Assembly (NCBI GenBank): GCA_036381035.1
Contig: DASVDQ010000003.1
Span: forward strand, 1 to 60,801
Source: Trueperaceae bacterium
GTDB lineage: Bacteria; Deinococcota; Deinococci; Deinococcales; Trueperaceae
DNA length: 60,801 bases
Direction of reading: 5' to 3'
Shown here: positions 1 through 7,490 of the stretch, piece by piece
Position numbering within the stretch: position 1 is the stretch's first letter
How the letters are laid out: each line of letters starts with the position of its first letter
Notes under the pieces: model-generated
Told to the model about the DNA's origin: nothing
What the model saw: the letters and a program-made list of their open reading frames with translations, nothing else
Databases searched by the model: none
Program-made: the position numbers and the translations under genes

Positions 1-104
1 CCCAGGTCGGCGGCGGGGTCGGGGCGCACCGGCCGCTCGTCCACGGCTTCCAGGTACGCGATCGCCGCCTCCGCGGCCCGTCGCAGCAGCTCGTCCTGGC
101 CCAT
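1..104 (-). CDS. PLP-dependent group II decarboxylase, N-terminal fragment
   Basis: Only the first 34 codons are in the window; the gene runs off the left edge. The visible N-terminus (MGQDELLRRAAEAA, then YLEAVDERPVRPDP) has the helix followed by a Y-L-E-x-x-x-E-R-P-V-x-P signature that opens aromatic-amino-acid/glutamate-type PLP decarboxylases. None of the catalytic core is visible, so the substrate cannot be told. The ATG lies 6 bases after the stop of the methyltransferase gene, with a GAGGAGA Shine-Dalgarno-like stretch inside that gene's end, so it is probably the last visible member of the same operon. The family call rests on a short motif. Confidence 0.6.
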   Translation of the reverse strand, partial: MGQDELLRRAAEAAIAYLEAVDERPVRPDPAADL

Positions 105-110
105 GGGCGC

Positions 111-998
111 CTAGCTCTCCTCGCGCTTGCGCGCCAGCACGGACACGCTCTTCACGCCGTAGCGCGCGCTGGCCGACCTCGCGCTGTCCGAGAGGAACTC
201 GTAGCGGTTGCGCGCCACCGTCTCCACGCGCAGGCCGGCCGCCTCCATGCCCTCGCGGTACGCGTCCTGATGCGCCGCGCCGCCGATGCAGGACGCCCAC
301 AGGTCGGCGTTGCAGACGATCTTGGGGGTCAGCGGTACCTCGGTGACGATGTCGGCGACGGCGAGCCGCCCGCCGGGCCTCAGCACCCGCGCCGCCTCGG
401 CGAACACGGCGGCCTTGTCGGGAGCCAGGTTGATCACGCCGTTCGACAGCACGGCGTCGAAGCGGGCGTCGGGGAAGGGCAGGGCCTCGATGCGGCCCTC
501 GACGAAGCTGACCCAGGAGAGGCCAGCCGCGGCGCGCAGGCGCTCGGCCTTGTCGAGCTGCTCGCGGGTCATGTCCACCCCCACGACCCAGCCCTCCGGT
601 CCCACCAGGAGCGCCGCGAGGAACGCGTCCATGCCCGACCCGCTCCCCATGTCGAGGACGCGCTCGCCCGGCTCGAGGTCCGCCAGGTGGAAGTGGTAGC
701 CGACGCCGGCGAACGAGTCGACCGCCCCGGCGGGGAGCCGGTCGAGGAGCTCCGCCGGGTAGCCGAGCCGCTCCGCTAGGCGGCGCCCCACCTCGAAGTG
801 GTAGGCGCCGCTTGGTTCCTCGGCCACGGCGCGGTACATCGCCTTGACCTTCGCCTCCAGCGCGGCCGTGTCCACCGTCGCGGCTCCGACCTCGGCGGCT
901 GGAGCGGCGTCCGGCCGGGGGCCAGCGGGCGCGCCGTCGTCCGGGACGATGCCGGGCAAGGCTGCGCCCGAGTCGGCCGCGGCGGGGTCCCTGCGCAT
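111..998 (-). CDS. ArsM-like SAM-dependent methyltransferase lacking two arsenic-site cysteines
   Basis: Class I methyltransferase of 295 residues. The SAM-binding DMGSGSG lies at residues 116-122, the acidic loop GVDM at 140-143, and SNGVINLAPDK at 185-195. The order and wording match arsenite methyltransferases (ArsM), which have GCGNP before motif I, SNCVINL in the middle and a xGCxxGA segment near the end. Here the first cysteine is replaced (GVGYHF, about 98-103), the second is glycine (SNG), and only C237 (WASCIGGAA), plus an extra C229, remains. ArsM needs its cysteines to bind As(III), so arsenic methylation is doubtful and the substrate is unknown. The chosen ATG overlaps the OsmC stop by one base (TGATG). 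A GTG lies one codon upstream. Confidence 0.75.
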   Translation of the reverse strand: MRRDPAAADSGAALPGIVPDDGAPAGPRPDAAPAAEVGAATVDTAALEAKVKAMYRAVAEEPSGAYHFEVGRRLAERLGYPAELLDRLPAGAVDSFAGVGYHFHLADLEPGERVLDMGSGSGMDAFLAALLVGPEGWVVGVDMTREQLDKAERLRAAAGLSWVSFVEGRIEALPFPDARFDAVLSNGVINLAPDKAAVFAEAARVLRPGGRLAVADIVTEVPLTPKIVCNADLWASCIGGAAHQDAYREGMEAAGLRVETVARNRYEFLSDSARSASARYGVKSVSVLARKREES

Positions 999-1561
999 CA
1001 CGCGACCTCGATCGCGGTCTCGACGGGCACAGGGTTCGCGAGGCAGTCCCTCACCGGAGACGTCTCCTGGACGTACCGGCTCAGCTCCTCGAGCTGGCGC
1101 CGTGTGGCGTTCGGCGACGACACCCTCGCCCTCGCCCTCACCGCAGTGAAGCCCGGCCGCGCGGCGGTCAGGCCGAGGAACGGGCGGACGTCCAGGTCGC
1201 CCTCGACGTCGATGTCGAGGCGTGTCAGCTCTATGCCCTTGGCGGCGGCGTTGGCGGCGAAGCCGACCGCGTAGCAGAAGGCCAGGGCCTGGAGCACGAG
1301 CTCGACCGCGTTCGGCCCAGCGTTGGCGCCGAGCAGCACGGGCGGCTCGTCCCCGTGCAGGACGAAGGGCTCGCCGCGGCTCTCGTCCTCGCGGCCGGCG
1401 TGCACGAAGCGGCGGACCTCGCCGACGTTGGCCGTGCCTCCGACCCAGGTGCTGCCGGCCCTGAACGTGAACTCGGCGAGGGATGGGTCCTCACCGATCG
1501 CCTGCACGGTCGCGACCAGTCGGCCGACGTCGATGCCGTTGCTCGCCGTGGAGGTCGTCAT
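998..1561 (-). CDS. OsmC family protein
   Basis: OsmC/Ohr-fold protein of 187 residues. OsmC proteins are dimeric thiol peroxidases or related redox proteins with two reactive cysteines; both are present, C96 (LAFCYAVG, on the central helix) and C173 (RDCLANP). The N-terminal half carries the usual beta-rich arm (GGTANVGEVRRFVHAG). The ATG at 1561 is preceded by a perfect GGGAGGAG Shine-Dalgarno, which decides it over longer in-frame options. The end overlaps the methyltransferase start (TGATG), indicating translational coupling. It is one of three OsmC-type genes here (others at 9376 and 59797). The actual substrate is not predictable from sequence. Confidence 0.85.
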   Translation of the reverse strand: MTTSTASNGIDVGRLVATVQAIGEDPSLAEFTFRAGSTWVGGTANVGEVRRFVHAGREDESRGEPFVLHGDEPPVLLGANAGPNAVELVLQALAFCYAVGFAANAAAKGIELTRLDIDVEGDLDVRPFLGLTAARPGFTAVRARARVSSPNATRRQLEELSRYVQETSPVRDCLANPVPVETAIEVA

Positions 1562-1703
1562 GGCTCCTCCCTTCGTCGGCGGCGTCCACCGCCGCGATGG
1601 GAGGCTAGGGACTCGGATGCCCGCTCGGCGAGGGTGGCGTCTACCTATCCGGGGAGCCACGGCCACCTAGGCGGTCGGGCCTGCCCGGACACAGCTTGAC
1701 GGC

Positions 1704-1964
1704 CTAGGCCGCCGGCGCCCTGCGCTCGATCTCCTCCAGGACAGCCTCGAGCCGGAACTCGTCCGGCTTCCGGTAGACGACCTCGTCGTCGACGCTGATC
1801 ACGAACACGCCGCCGTCGCCGGTCTTGAGCTTCACGCCCTCGACCCGCTGGCCGAAGCGCTCGAGGATGCTCCTCTGCACGTCCATCGCCCGCGGCAGGT
1901 GGCCGCAGGGGACGCAGTAGTGGATCGTGACCGTCGGTCGGGAGGTGGACGTGGCGTCGCTCAT
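1704..1964 (-). CDS. Rdx / SelW-like CxxC protein
   Basis: Small protein of 86 residues with the Rdx fold signature (TVTIHYCVPCGH...): a thioredoxin-like strand followed by C17-x-x-C20, then GVFVISVDDEVVYRKPDEFR, typical of the SelT/SelW/SelH group. In selenoproteins the second catalytic position is selenocysteine; here it is cysteine, so this is a non-selenium homologue. It is a predicted redox protein or electron carrier. ATG at 1964 is preferred over an upstream in-frame start at 2000, because the motif then sits close to the N-terminus as in the family. It lies about 140 bp upstream of the OsmC gene on the same strand and may lead that operon. Confidence 0.8.
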   Translation of the reverse strand: MSDATSTSRPTVTIHYCVPCGHLPRAMDVQRSILERFGQRVEGVKLKTGDGGVFVISVDDEVVYRKPDEFRLEAVLEEIERRAPAA

Positions 1965-2021
1965 GGGTCGATTACAACCGCGCCCGGCTCGCGCCGGCAA
2001 CGCCTGACGAACCCTCCGCCC

Positions 2022-4079
2022 CTACACCCCCTCCGGCGGCAGCTCCGGCACGTCCCGGTGCTCCACCTGGCGCGGGATGCCCGTGACCTCGAGGACCTGC
2101 TTCTCGTCGAGGGTCTCGTGCTCCATGAGCGCCGCCGCCAGCCTCTCCAGCTCGGTGCGGTGCGCGGTGAGCAGGCGCAGCGCCTCCCGGTAGCACTCGT
2201 CGACGATCTTCCTGGCCGCCTTGTCGACGGCCTCGGCGGTCGCCTCGCTGTAGGGCTTCTCGCGGGGCAGGGGGTCGCCGCCGCCGCCGAGGAACCTGCC
2301 CTCCTGGCCGGCGAGCGCCACGGGGCCCACGATGTCGCTCATGCCCCACCGCGTGACCATGCCGTAGGCCAGGCGCGTCACCTGCTGGAGGTCGTTCTCG
2401 GCGCCGGTGGTGCGGTCGCCGTAGACGAGCTCCTCGGCGGCGCGTCCGCCGAGCGCGCCGATGATGCGTCCGCGCAGGTAGCCCTCGGAGAAGTTGTAGC
2501 GGTCCTCCTCGGGCCGCTGGTACGTGACGCCGAGCGCCTGGCCGCGGGGCGTGATGGTCACGCGCGTCACGGGGTCCGCGCCGGGCACGACGAGGCCGAG
2601 GATCGCGTGCCCGGCCTCGTGGTAGGCGATGCGCTCGCGGTCCTCGCGCCGCAGGAGCAGCTTGCGCTCGGGGCCGAGGATGATCTTCTCGAGCGCGTCG
2701 TGGAAGTCGGCCTGGGAGACGGCGTCGCGCTCGCGCCGCGCGGCCAGCAATGCGGCCTCGTTCACGAGGTTGCGGAGGTCGGCCCCCACCAGGCCGGGCG
2801 TGATCGCCGCGACCTGCCCGAGGTCGACGTCCGGCGCCAGCGGCACCTCCCGCGTGTGCACCTTCAGGATCGCCTCGCGTCCGGCCCTGTCCGGCGGCAG
2901 CACGGTCACGCGCCTGTCGAAGCGACCCGCGCGCAGCAGCGCCGGGTCGAGGACCTCCGGCAGGTTCGTGGCGGCGAGGACGATCACGCCCTCCTTCGTG
3001 CTCATGCCGTCCATCTCGGTGAGGATCTGGTTGAGGGTCTGCTCCTGCTCGCTGCTGCCGCCGGAGAAGATCGCCCCGCCGCGGCGGCGTCCTATGGCGT
3101 CGAGCTCGTCGATGAACACGATCGCCGGCGCGGCCTTGCGCGCCTCGGCGAACATGTCGCGGACGCGCGCGGCGCCAACTCCCACGATCATCTCGACGAA
3201 CTCCGAGGCGTTCATGGAGAAGAACGGCACGCCGGCCTCGCCGGCGACGGCCTTCGCGAGGAGCGTCTTGCCGGTGCCCGGCGGGCCGACGAGCAGCACG
3301 CCCTTGGGCGCCGTGCCGCCGAGGCGCGTGTACTTCTGCGGGTTCTTCAGGAAGTCGACGATCTCGACGAGCTCGTTCTCGGCCTCGTCGATGCCGGCGA
3401 CGTCGTCGAAGGTGACCTTCACCTCGCCGGCGTCCACGCGCTTGGCGCGGCTCCGCCCCAGGCTCAGCGCGCCGCCAAGACCGCCCGGGCCCTCCGCCGA
3501 GGTCACCCGGCGCGTGAGCCACAGCAGGAGCCCGATCATCAGCAGGGCCGGGCCGAAGGAGATGAGCAGCGTCAGCAGCGGGCTGCGTGGCTCCGAGATC
3601 GGCTCGGCCTCGATCACGACGCCGCTCTCGAGGAGGAGCTCCTCCAGGCCGGGCCCGGCGAACGAGGGCAGCGTCGTCCTGAAGCGCGTGACCTCGAGCT
3701 CCTGGCTGACCTCCTGGCCCAGGAGCGTCCTGCCCTCCCTCGTCACGGCGACGGGCGAGGCGAACTCGCCCTCGATGACGTCGGCGCGCGTGGCCACGAC
3801 CGTGACGTTGCCGGCGGCGACCTGCTCGCGGAACAGCGTGTAGGGCACCTCGACGGGCGCGCCCTCGGAGGGGAAGAACAGCGCGACCACGAGGTAGTTG
3901 AGGAGGAGCAGGGCGAGCGGGACCAGCCACCAGGAGCAGCCCGGCGGGAGGTAGGGCGGCCCGGCGCGCGGCGCGTCGCCCTCCGGCCCCACGGGCCGCC
4001 GGTCCCGCGGCGACCGCGCCCGGTCGGCGGGCGGGCCCAGCCACGGTCCGCCTGGCGAGCTCTCCTCCGCGGGCGGCAT
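2022..4079 (-). CDS. ftsH: ATP-dependent zinc metalloprotease FtsH
   Basis: Membrane-bound AAA+ protease that degrades misfolded and regulatory membrane and cytosolic proteins. It has 685 residues: TM1 about 50-69 and TM2 about 168-190 flanking a periplasmic domain, Walker A GPPGTGKT (265-272), Walker B VFIDELDAIG (about 321-330), the second region of homology around ATNLPEVLDPALLRAGRFDR, and the zinc site HEAGH (487-491), with a downstream D in the GAENDLQQ segment as likely third ligand. The N-terminal 45 residues are a proline-rich, disordered extension. The gene has a leaderless-type start: TAGAGT at 4086-4091 (read on the minus strand), 6 bases, then ATG. Confidence 0.97.
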   Translation of the reverse strand: MPPAEESSPGGPWLGPPADRARSPRDRRPVGPEGDAPRAGPPYLPPGCSWWLVPLALLLLNYLVVALFFPSEGAPVEVPYTLFREQVAAGNVTVVATRADVIEGEFASPVAVTREGRTLLGQEVSQELEVTRFRTTLPSFAGPGLEELLLESGVVIEAEPISEPRSPLLTLLISFGPALLMIGLLLWLTRRVTSAEGPGGLGGALSLGRSRAKRVDAGEVKVTFDDVAGIDEAENELVEIVDFLKNPQKYTRLGGTAPKGVLLVGPPGTGKTLLAKAVAGEAGVPFFSMNASEFVEMIVGVGAARVRDMFAEARKAAPAIVFIDELDAIGRRRGGAIFSGGSSEQEQTLNQILTEMDGMSTKEGVIVLAATNLPEVLDPALLRAGRFDRRVTVLPPDRAGREAILKVHTREVPLAPDVDLGQVAAITPGLVGADLRNLVNEAALLAARRERDAVSQADFHDALEKIILGPERKLLLRREDRERIAYHEAGHAILGLVVPGADPVTRVTITPRGQALGVTYQRPEEDRYNFSEGYLRGRIIGALGGRAAEELVYGDRTTGAENDLQQVTRLAYGMVTRWGMSDIVGPVALAGQEGRFLGGGGDPLPREKPYSEATAEAVDKAARKIVDECYREALRLLTAHRTELERLAAALMEHETLDEKQVLEVTGIPRQVEHRDVPELPPEGV

Positions 4080-4093
4080 GAGACGACTCTAGG

Positions 4094-5089
4094 TCACTGT
4101 CGTGAACGCGTCACCAGTGGCCGGGCGCCGTCGGTAGCCTCGGCCCCGGGCGCGAGCGCGGCGAGGAAGCTCGCGACGATCGCGGTCGTGACCTCTTGGT
4201 GGCTGCGCCCGCCGTAGAACGCGTCGTCGTCGAGGTAGCTGCCCTTGCCGTTGTGCCGCATCGGCCCGGGGTCGACGGCCCGCAGGCGGCCGCTACGCCT
4301 CAGCCGCGCGAAGTGCGAGCGCGGCCAGACGCCCCACAGGCCCGGGAAGGCCAGGCGGCCGAGACGCGGCACGCGGTCGCGGCGCGACTCGATGTGGAGG
4401 ACGCGCTCCAGCTCGAGCATGCCCGGCTCGTCGGCCATGACCCCGGCGAGCGAGACCAGGCTCAGCGGGGCGCCGAGGCGCCTCTTGAGGTAGGGCGTCG
4501 CGACGAGCGCCACCTGGGCGCCGCCGCTGTAGCCGACGAGGGCCACCGGCGTGCCGCTGTGGGGCACGTAGCCGGCGGCGAGGAGGGCGTCGACGATGGC
4601 GTCGGCGGCCGCGCGCCCGTAGAGCGCCGCGTAGCGGCTGTCGGACGCGACGAGCACCTGCAGGAGGTTGCGCGCGTTGATAGTGAAGGTGAGGACGGGT
4701 CGGCGGCCGCGCAGCTTCAGCTCGAGCATCCGGCGCCAGAACCGCGACAGCGGGCGGCCCTCGGTGAGGCCGCGCCGCGAGGGCGAGTAGGGCAGGACGT
4801 CGCCGAGGACGGCCGCGCGCGGCAGCGCCCTCTGGAGCCGCGCGAGGAAGCCCTGCACGTCGCGGTAGTTCACGTGCCCGGCCTTGGCGATGCCGTCGAG
4901 GTAGACGACGTAGAGGTCGGGGCCCGGCGCCTCGACCCTCCCGTCGCGGTGCCGTTCGGCGGCCGGCGCCGGGTGCCGGCGCTCCTCCTCGCCGAACCAG
5001 CCGGCCCACCAGCCCAGCGCCTCGAGGGGCGCCAGCAGGAGCGACACGGTCAGCGCCACCGCCACGAACGTGAGCGCGGCCAGGACCAT
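4094..5089 (-). CDS. Membrane-anchored alpha/beta-hydrolase-like protein
   Basis: 331 residues. An N-terminal hydrophobic segment (about 3-24) anchors the protein. The soluble part contains VALVGYSGGAQVAL with the nucleophile-elbow serine at about S188 (GxSxG), preceded by a plausible strand-turn (LYVVYLDGIAKAG). This suggests an alpha/beta hydrolase (lipase/esterase-like), possibly acting outside the cytoplasm. The C-terminal segment HNGKGSYLDDDAFY and SHQEVTTAIV could supply the His. ATG at 5089 overlaps the stop of the upstream membrane protein (TGATG), so the two are translationally coupled and probably function together. Specificity unknown. Confidence 0.65.
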   Translation of the reverse strand: MVLAALTFVAVALTVSLLLAPLEALGWWAGWFGEEERRHPAPAAERHRDGRVEAPGPDLYVVYLDGIAKAGHVNYRDVQGFLARLQRALPRAAVLGDVLPYSPSRRGLTEGRPLSRFWRRMLELKLRGRRPVLTFTINARNLLQVLVASDSRYAALYGRAAADAIVDALLAAGYVPHSGTPVALVGYSGGAQVALVATPYLKRRLGAPLSLVSLAGVMADEPGMLELERVLHIESRRDRVPRLGRLAFPGLWGVWPRSHFARLRRSGRLRAVDPGPMRHNGKGSYLDDDAFYGGRSHQEVTTAIVASFLAALAPGAEATDGARPLVTRSRQ

Positions 5090-5724
5090 CAGCCGGCCTC
5101 TTCGCCGTCCAGCGCCTGCTCGACCGCCTCCTGGGGCGTGGCCAGGCGCACGCCGGCCGTGAGCCACCGCAGACGGGTGGCCACGTAGACGAAGGGCCTG
5201 CCCACCGTCCGCTGCAGCACGGCCAGCAGCAGGGCCCCTAGGGCCACCGCGGCCAGGGCCTGGACGAGGCTCGCGCCCATGGTGGCGCGCACGCCGGCCA
5301 GCAGCGCCAGCACCGACCAGCCGTGCAGGACGAGCGCCAGCGGCTGGCCGAAGTAGGGGAGGAAGGCGAGGAAGCCGAGCATGCGCGGGGCGTACGCCAC
5401 GCCCACCATGACCGTCACCGTCAGCAGCGGGACGTGGGGGCCTATCACCAGGTGCGCCACCGCGTAGACGCTGCCGGCCAGGAACAGGTAGGTGAAGGCG
5501 AAGATCAGGGCGGACACCAGCAGGCTGAGGACGAAGCGCCGCGGGCGCACGCGGTTCACGAACAGCACCACGCTCTCCCCGGCCGCCTCGGCGAGCCCGG
5601 CCAGCAGGACGATGGCGAGGGCGGCGGCGCCGGCGCGCGGCAGGCCGGGCACGGCGGCGAGCCGGTCGGCGGAGAGGGCGAAGGCCGCCAGCGCGGACTC
5701 GCGGAACGCATCGGCGAGCGCCAT
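5089..5724 (-). CDS. Integral membrane protein, unknown function
   Basis: 211 residues with about five hydrophobic segments (for example AALAIVLLAGLAEAAG, LSLLVSALIFAFTYLFLAG, MLGFLAFLPYFGQPLALVLHGWSVLALLAGV, LVQALAAVALGALLLAVL). The layout recalls Yip1-type or related membrane proteins but I do not recognise the family with confidence. It is the first gene of a two-gene operon with the coupled hydrolase. It has a leaderless-type start: TAAGCT at 5731-5736 (minus strand), 6 bases, ATG at 5724. Its promoter faces that of the DinB gene within a 27-bp gap. Confidence 0.6.
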   Translation of the reverse strand: MALADAFRESALAAFALSADRLAAVPGLPRAGAAALAIVLLAGLAEAAGESVVLFVNRVRPRRFVLSLLVSALIFAFTYLFLAGSVYAVAHLVIGPHVPLLTVTVMVGVAYAPRMLGFLAFLPYFGQPLALVLHGWSVLALLAGVRATMGASLVQALAAVALGALLLAVLQRTVGRPFVYVATRLRWLTAGVRLATPQEAVEQALDGEEAG

Positions 5725-5751
5725 GGCGTGAGCTTAGGGCTACCATGGGAC
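5725..5751. promoter_or_regulatory. Face-to-face leaderless -10 boxes
   Basis: The whole intergenic space between two divergent starts is 27 bp. It holds TAAGCT for the minus gene (5731-5736, 6 bases from ATG) and TACCAT for the plus gene (5741-5746, 5 bases from ATG). Neither has a recognisable TTGACA -35; any -35 contacts would lie inside the opposite coding region. Confidence 0.55.
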
Positions 5752-6273
5752 ATGCCGGCACGAGACGAAACGCAGGACCGCGACGTGGGGGCACACTTCC
5801 TGACCGAGCTGCGCCAGGGCTTCGCGCGGCAGAAGGCCCAGGCCGAGCGGGTGTTCGCGCAGCTCGAGCCGCTAGACTGGCACGCGACCATCGACCCGCG
5901 CTCGAACTCGGTGGCCGTGCTCGTCCGTCACCTGGCGGGCAACCTGCGCTCCCGCTACACGGACTTCCTCACGACCGACGGCGAGAAGCCGGACAGGGAC
6001 CGCGACGGCGAGTTCACGCCCACGTCGCTGAGCCCGTCCGAGCTGCTCGCGGAGTGGGACGCTGGCTGGGAGGCGCTGTTCTCGGCCACGGCCGACCTGA
6101 CCCCCGCCGACCTCTTCGCCACCATCACGATCAGGGGACAGGAGCGCCTCGTCATCGACGCCCTGCTCGCCACCTACGACCACAACGCGCAGCACATCGG
6201 GCAGATCGTGCTGCTCGGCAAGCACCTGCGCGGCGACCGCTGGGAGTACCTCTCGATACCGCCGAAGCGTTGA
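5752..6273 (+). CDS. DinB-like / DUF1572 family protein
   Basis: 173 residues, all helical in character, with the family's metal-binding histidines in VLVRHLAGNLRSR and ATYDHNAQHIGQIVLLGK. DinB-superfamily proteins form a four-helix bundle; many act as thiol-dependent (mycothiol or bacillithiol) transferases or hydrolases, but most DUF1572 members are uncharacterised. The ATG at 5752 follows TACCAT by 5 bases, consistent with a leaderless transcript. An out-of-frame ATG at 5745 was not used. No partner gene downstream. Confidence 0.8.
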   Translation: MPARDETQDRDVGAHFLTELRQGFARQKAQAERVFAQLEPLDWHATIDPRSNSVAVLVRHLAGNLRSRYTDFLTTDGEKPDRDRDGEFTPTSLSPSELLAEWDAGWEALFSATADLTPADLFATITIRGQERLVIDALLATYDHNAQHIGQIVLLGKHLRGDRWEYLSIPPKR

Positions 6274-6355
6274 CGGCGCGTCCGCGCGTCTAGCGCGCCG
6301 GGGCGGCGGGTACGCCGCCCGCGCGGGCCGCCCGAGCCGCGTCCTTCTCGTCCGC

Positions 6356-6709
6356 TCAGGTGCCGGGCGCGCCCTTGCCGTCGCCGTCGAACAGGTCGGG
6401 GTAGCGGCGGCGCGCGACCTCCAGCGCGAGGGACACGGCCAGCGCGCCCAGGCCGGCGCCCTGGCCCCCGCCCCGCCTGACGAACCGCCGCGACACGTCG
6501 GCGAACGGCTTCGCTCGGGCGCGCCGGCGTCCCAGCAGCGCCAGCAGCGCGCCCACGCCGATCGCGCCGCCCACAGAGGCCAGCGGCGCCGACCTGATGC
6601 CCTGCTTCAGGAGCCGGCTCGGCTCGGCCTTCTCGGCCGCGACCCTGACCTTCAGCTTGGCGACCTCGACGGCTAGCTGGTCCGGCGCATCGCGCTGATC
6701 GCGAGCCAC
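6356..6709 (-). CDS. Small protein, possible YqjK/DUF3618-like
   Basis: 117 residues. The N-terminal third is charged (LAVEVAKLKVRVAAEKAEPSRLLKQGIRS), then comes a glycine/alanine-rich hydrophobic stretch (APLASVGGAIGVGALLALLGRRR) that could insert in the membrane, and a second (GLGALAVSLALEVARRRYPDL). GTG at 6709 has a GGAGGTG Shine-Dalgarno and overlaps the end of the upstream gene by 37 bp. It is the third gene of an operon whose first two resemble E. coli YqjD and YqjE, so a stress-related inner-membrane role is inferred from context only. Confidence 0.55.
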   Translation of the reverse strand: MARDQRDAPDQLAVEVAKLKVRVAAEKAEPSRLLKQGIRSAPLASVGGAIGVGALLALLGRRRARAKPFADVSRRFVRRGGGQGAGLGALAVSLALEVARRRYPDLFDGDGKGAPGT

Positions 6710-6972
6710 GCGGCACCTCCGAACAGCACCCAGACCGCGAGGCCGGTGACCGCCAGCGCCGCGGGCCTCACCAGGTAGTCGGCGAGGAGCTCGTAGAGCG
6801 CCCAGACGAGGAGCCCGGTGCCGACCGTCAGCATGCCGCCGGCCACCACCCCGACGACGACCATGCCGGCGACCGCCGCCGCCGTCCTCCTGGTGCCCGA
6901 AGCCAAGCGCTTGCCCTCGGCCTCGGCCAGCTCGACGAAGGCGATGCCTAGCTCGGCGAGGCCCCTAACCAT
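6673..6972 (-). CDS. Holin-X / YqjE-like membrane protein
   Basis: 99 residues: an amphipathic N-terminus (GLAELGIAFVELAEAEGKR), two strong hydrophobic segments (AAAVAGMVVVGVVAGGMLTVGTGLLVWALYEL and AALAVTGLAVWVLFGGAAWLAISAM) and a basic end. This is the layout of the putative holin-X/YqjE group (DUF1469-like). Those proteins are not proven holins; E. coli YqjE belongs to a stress-induced membrane protein operon. GAGGGG lies upstream of the ATG as Shine-Dalgarno. It sits 31 bp after the DUF883-like gene and overlaps the next gene, so it is the middle gene of the operon. Confidence 0.65.
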   Translation of the reverse strand: MVRGLAELGIAFVELAEAEGKRLASGTRRTAAAVAGMVVVGVVAGGMLTVGTGLLVWALYELLADYLVRPAALAVTGLAVWVLFGGAAWLAISAMRRTS

Positions 6973-7003
6973 CGACGCCCCCCTCGGGCCCGGTCACCCG
7001 TTG

Positions 7004-7366
7004 CTACCGGCGCGCCAGGAGCATGCCCACGACGAAGCCGACGCCGAGCGCCGTGAGGACCGAGGTCAGGGGACGTTCCCTCACCTGATGCTCGACCTCC
7101 TGGAGCGCCTCCTTGCCGGTCTCGCGCGCCCTCTGGGCGACCTCCTGGGCGCCGTGGCGGACCTTCTCCGCCAGGTGCTCGGCCTCCTGCGTGATCTTCT
7201 CGCGGGCCTGCGCGGTGGCTTCCTTGGCTGCGTCCATGATCGCCTGTATCCCTTCCCGCGCCGTGCGGGCGCTGCTCTCCGAGAGCGTCGTGACGTCGCC
7301 GCGCAGGGCGGCGAGGTCCTGCTTGAGCACGTTCAGCTCTCGCCTCAGGTCGGATGTGTCGGACAA
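7004..7366 (-). CDS. DUF883 / YqjD-ElaB-like tail-anchored protein
   Basis: 120 residues from TTG at 7366, chosen for its GGGAGGTG Shine-Dalgarno 6 bases upstream. A longer in-frame ORF exists but adds a low-complexity start. Long coiled coil (LRRELNVLKQDLAALRGDVTTLSES and repeated A-Q-x-A-R-E-x heptads), then VRERPLTSVLTALGVGFVVGMLLARR: a P-x-x-x-V-x-x-x-G-V-G-F-x-x-G-x-L-x-x-R-R tail segment diagnostic of the DUF883 family. E. coli YqjD and ElaB are inner-membrane proteins that bind ribosomes in stationary phase; a similar role is inference. First gene of the three-gene operon. Confidence 0.75.
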   Translation of the reverse strand: MSDTSDLRRELNVLKQDLAALRGDVTTLSESSARTAREGIQAIMDAAKEATAQAREKITQEAEHLAEKVRHGAQEVAQRARETGKEALQEVEHQVRERPLTSVLTALGVGFVVGMLLARR

Positions 7367-7490
7367 CCGCCTCACCTCCCGGTCTGCGACCCGCTGGGCC
7401 CGACCCGCTTCGCGTGAATGGAAGCTAGCACCCACTTCTGAGTCCACGATGCGAGCAGGATGCGCTCTCCCGGGCTGTACATTCCCGGGA

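Noticed and set aside
111-998. Naming the methyltransferase arsM
   Set aside because: Two of three conserved cysteines are missing, so arsenite methylation is not supported.
1704-1964. Selenoprotein W with in-frame UGA
   Set aside because: The redox motif is CVPC, encoded by Cys codons; there is no UGA or SECIS-like hairpin.
1899-4217. Very long open frame antisense to ftsH
   Set aside because: Low-complexity translation, no family motif, and it mirrors the codon pattern of the real ftsH gene; a GC-rich shadow. The same holds for other long antisense frames, for example across slpA (27485-29956).
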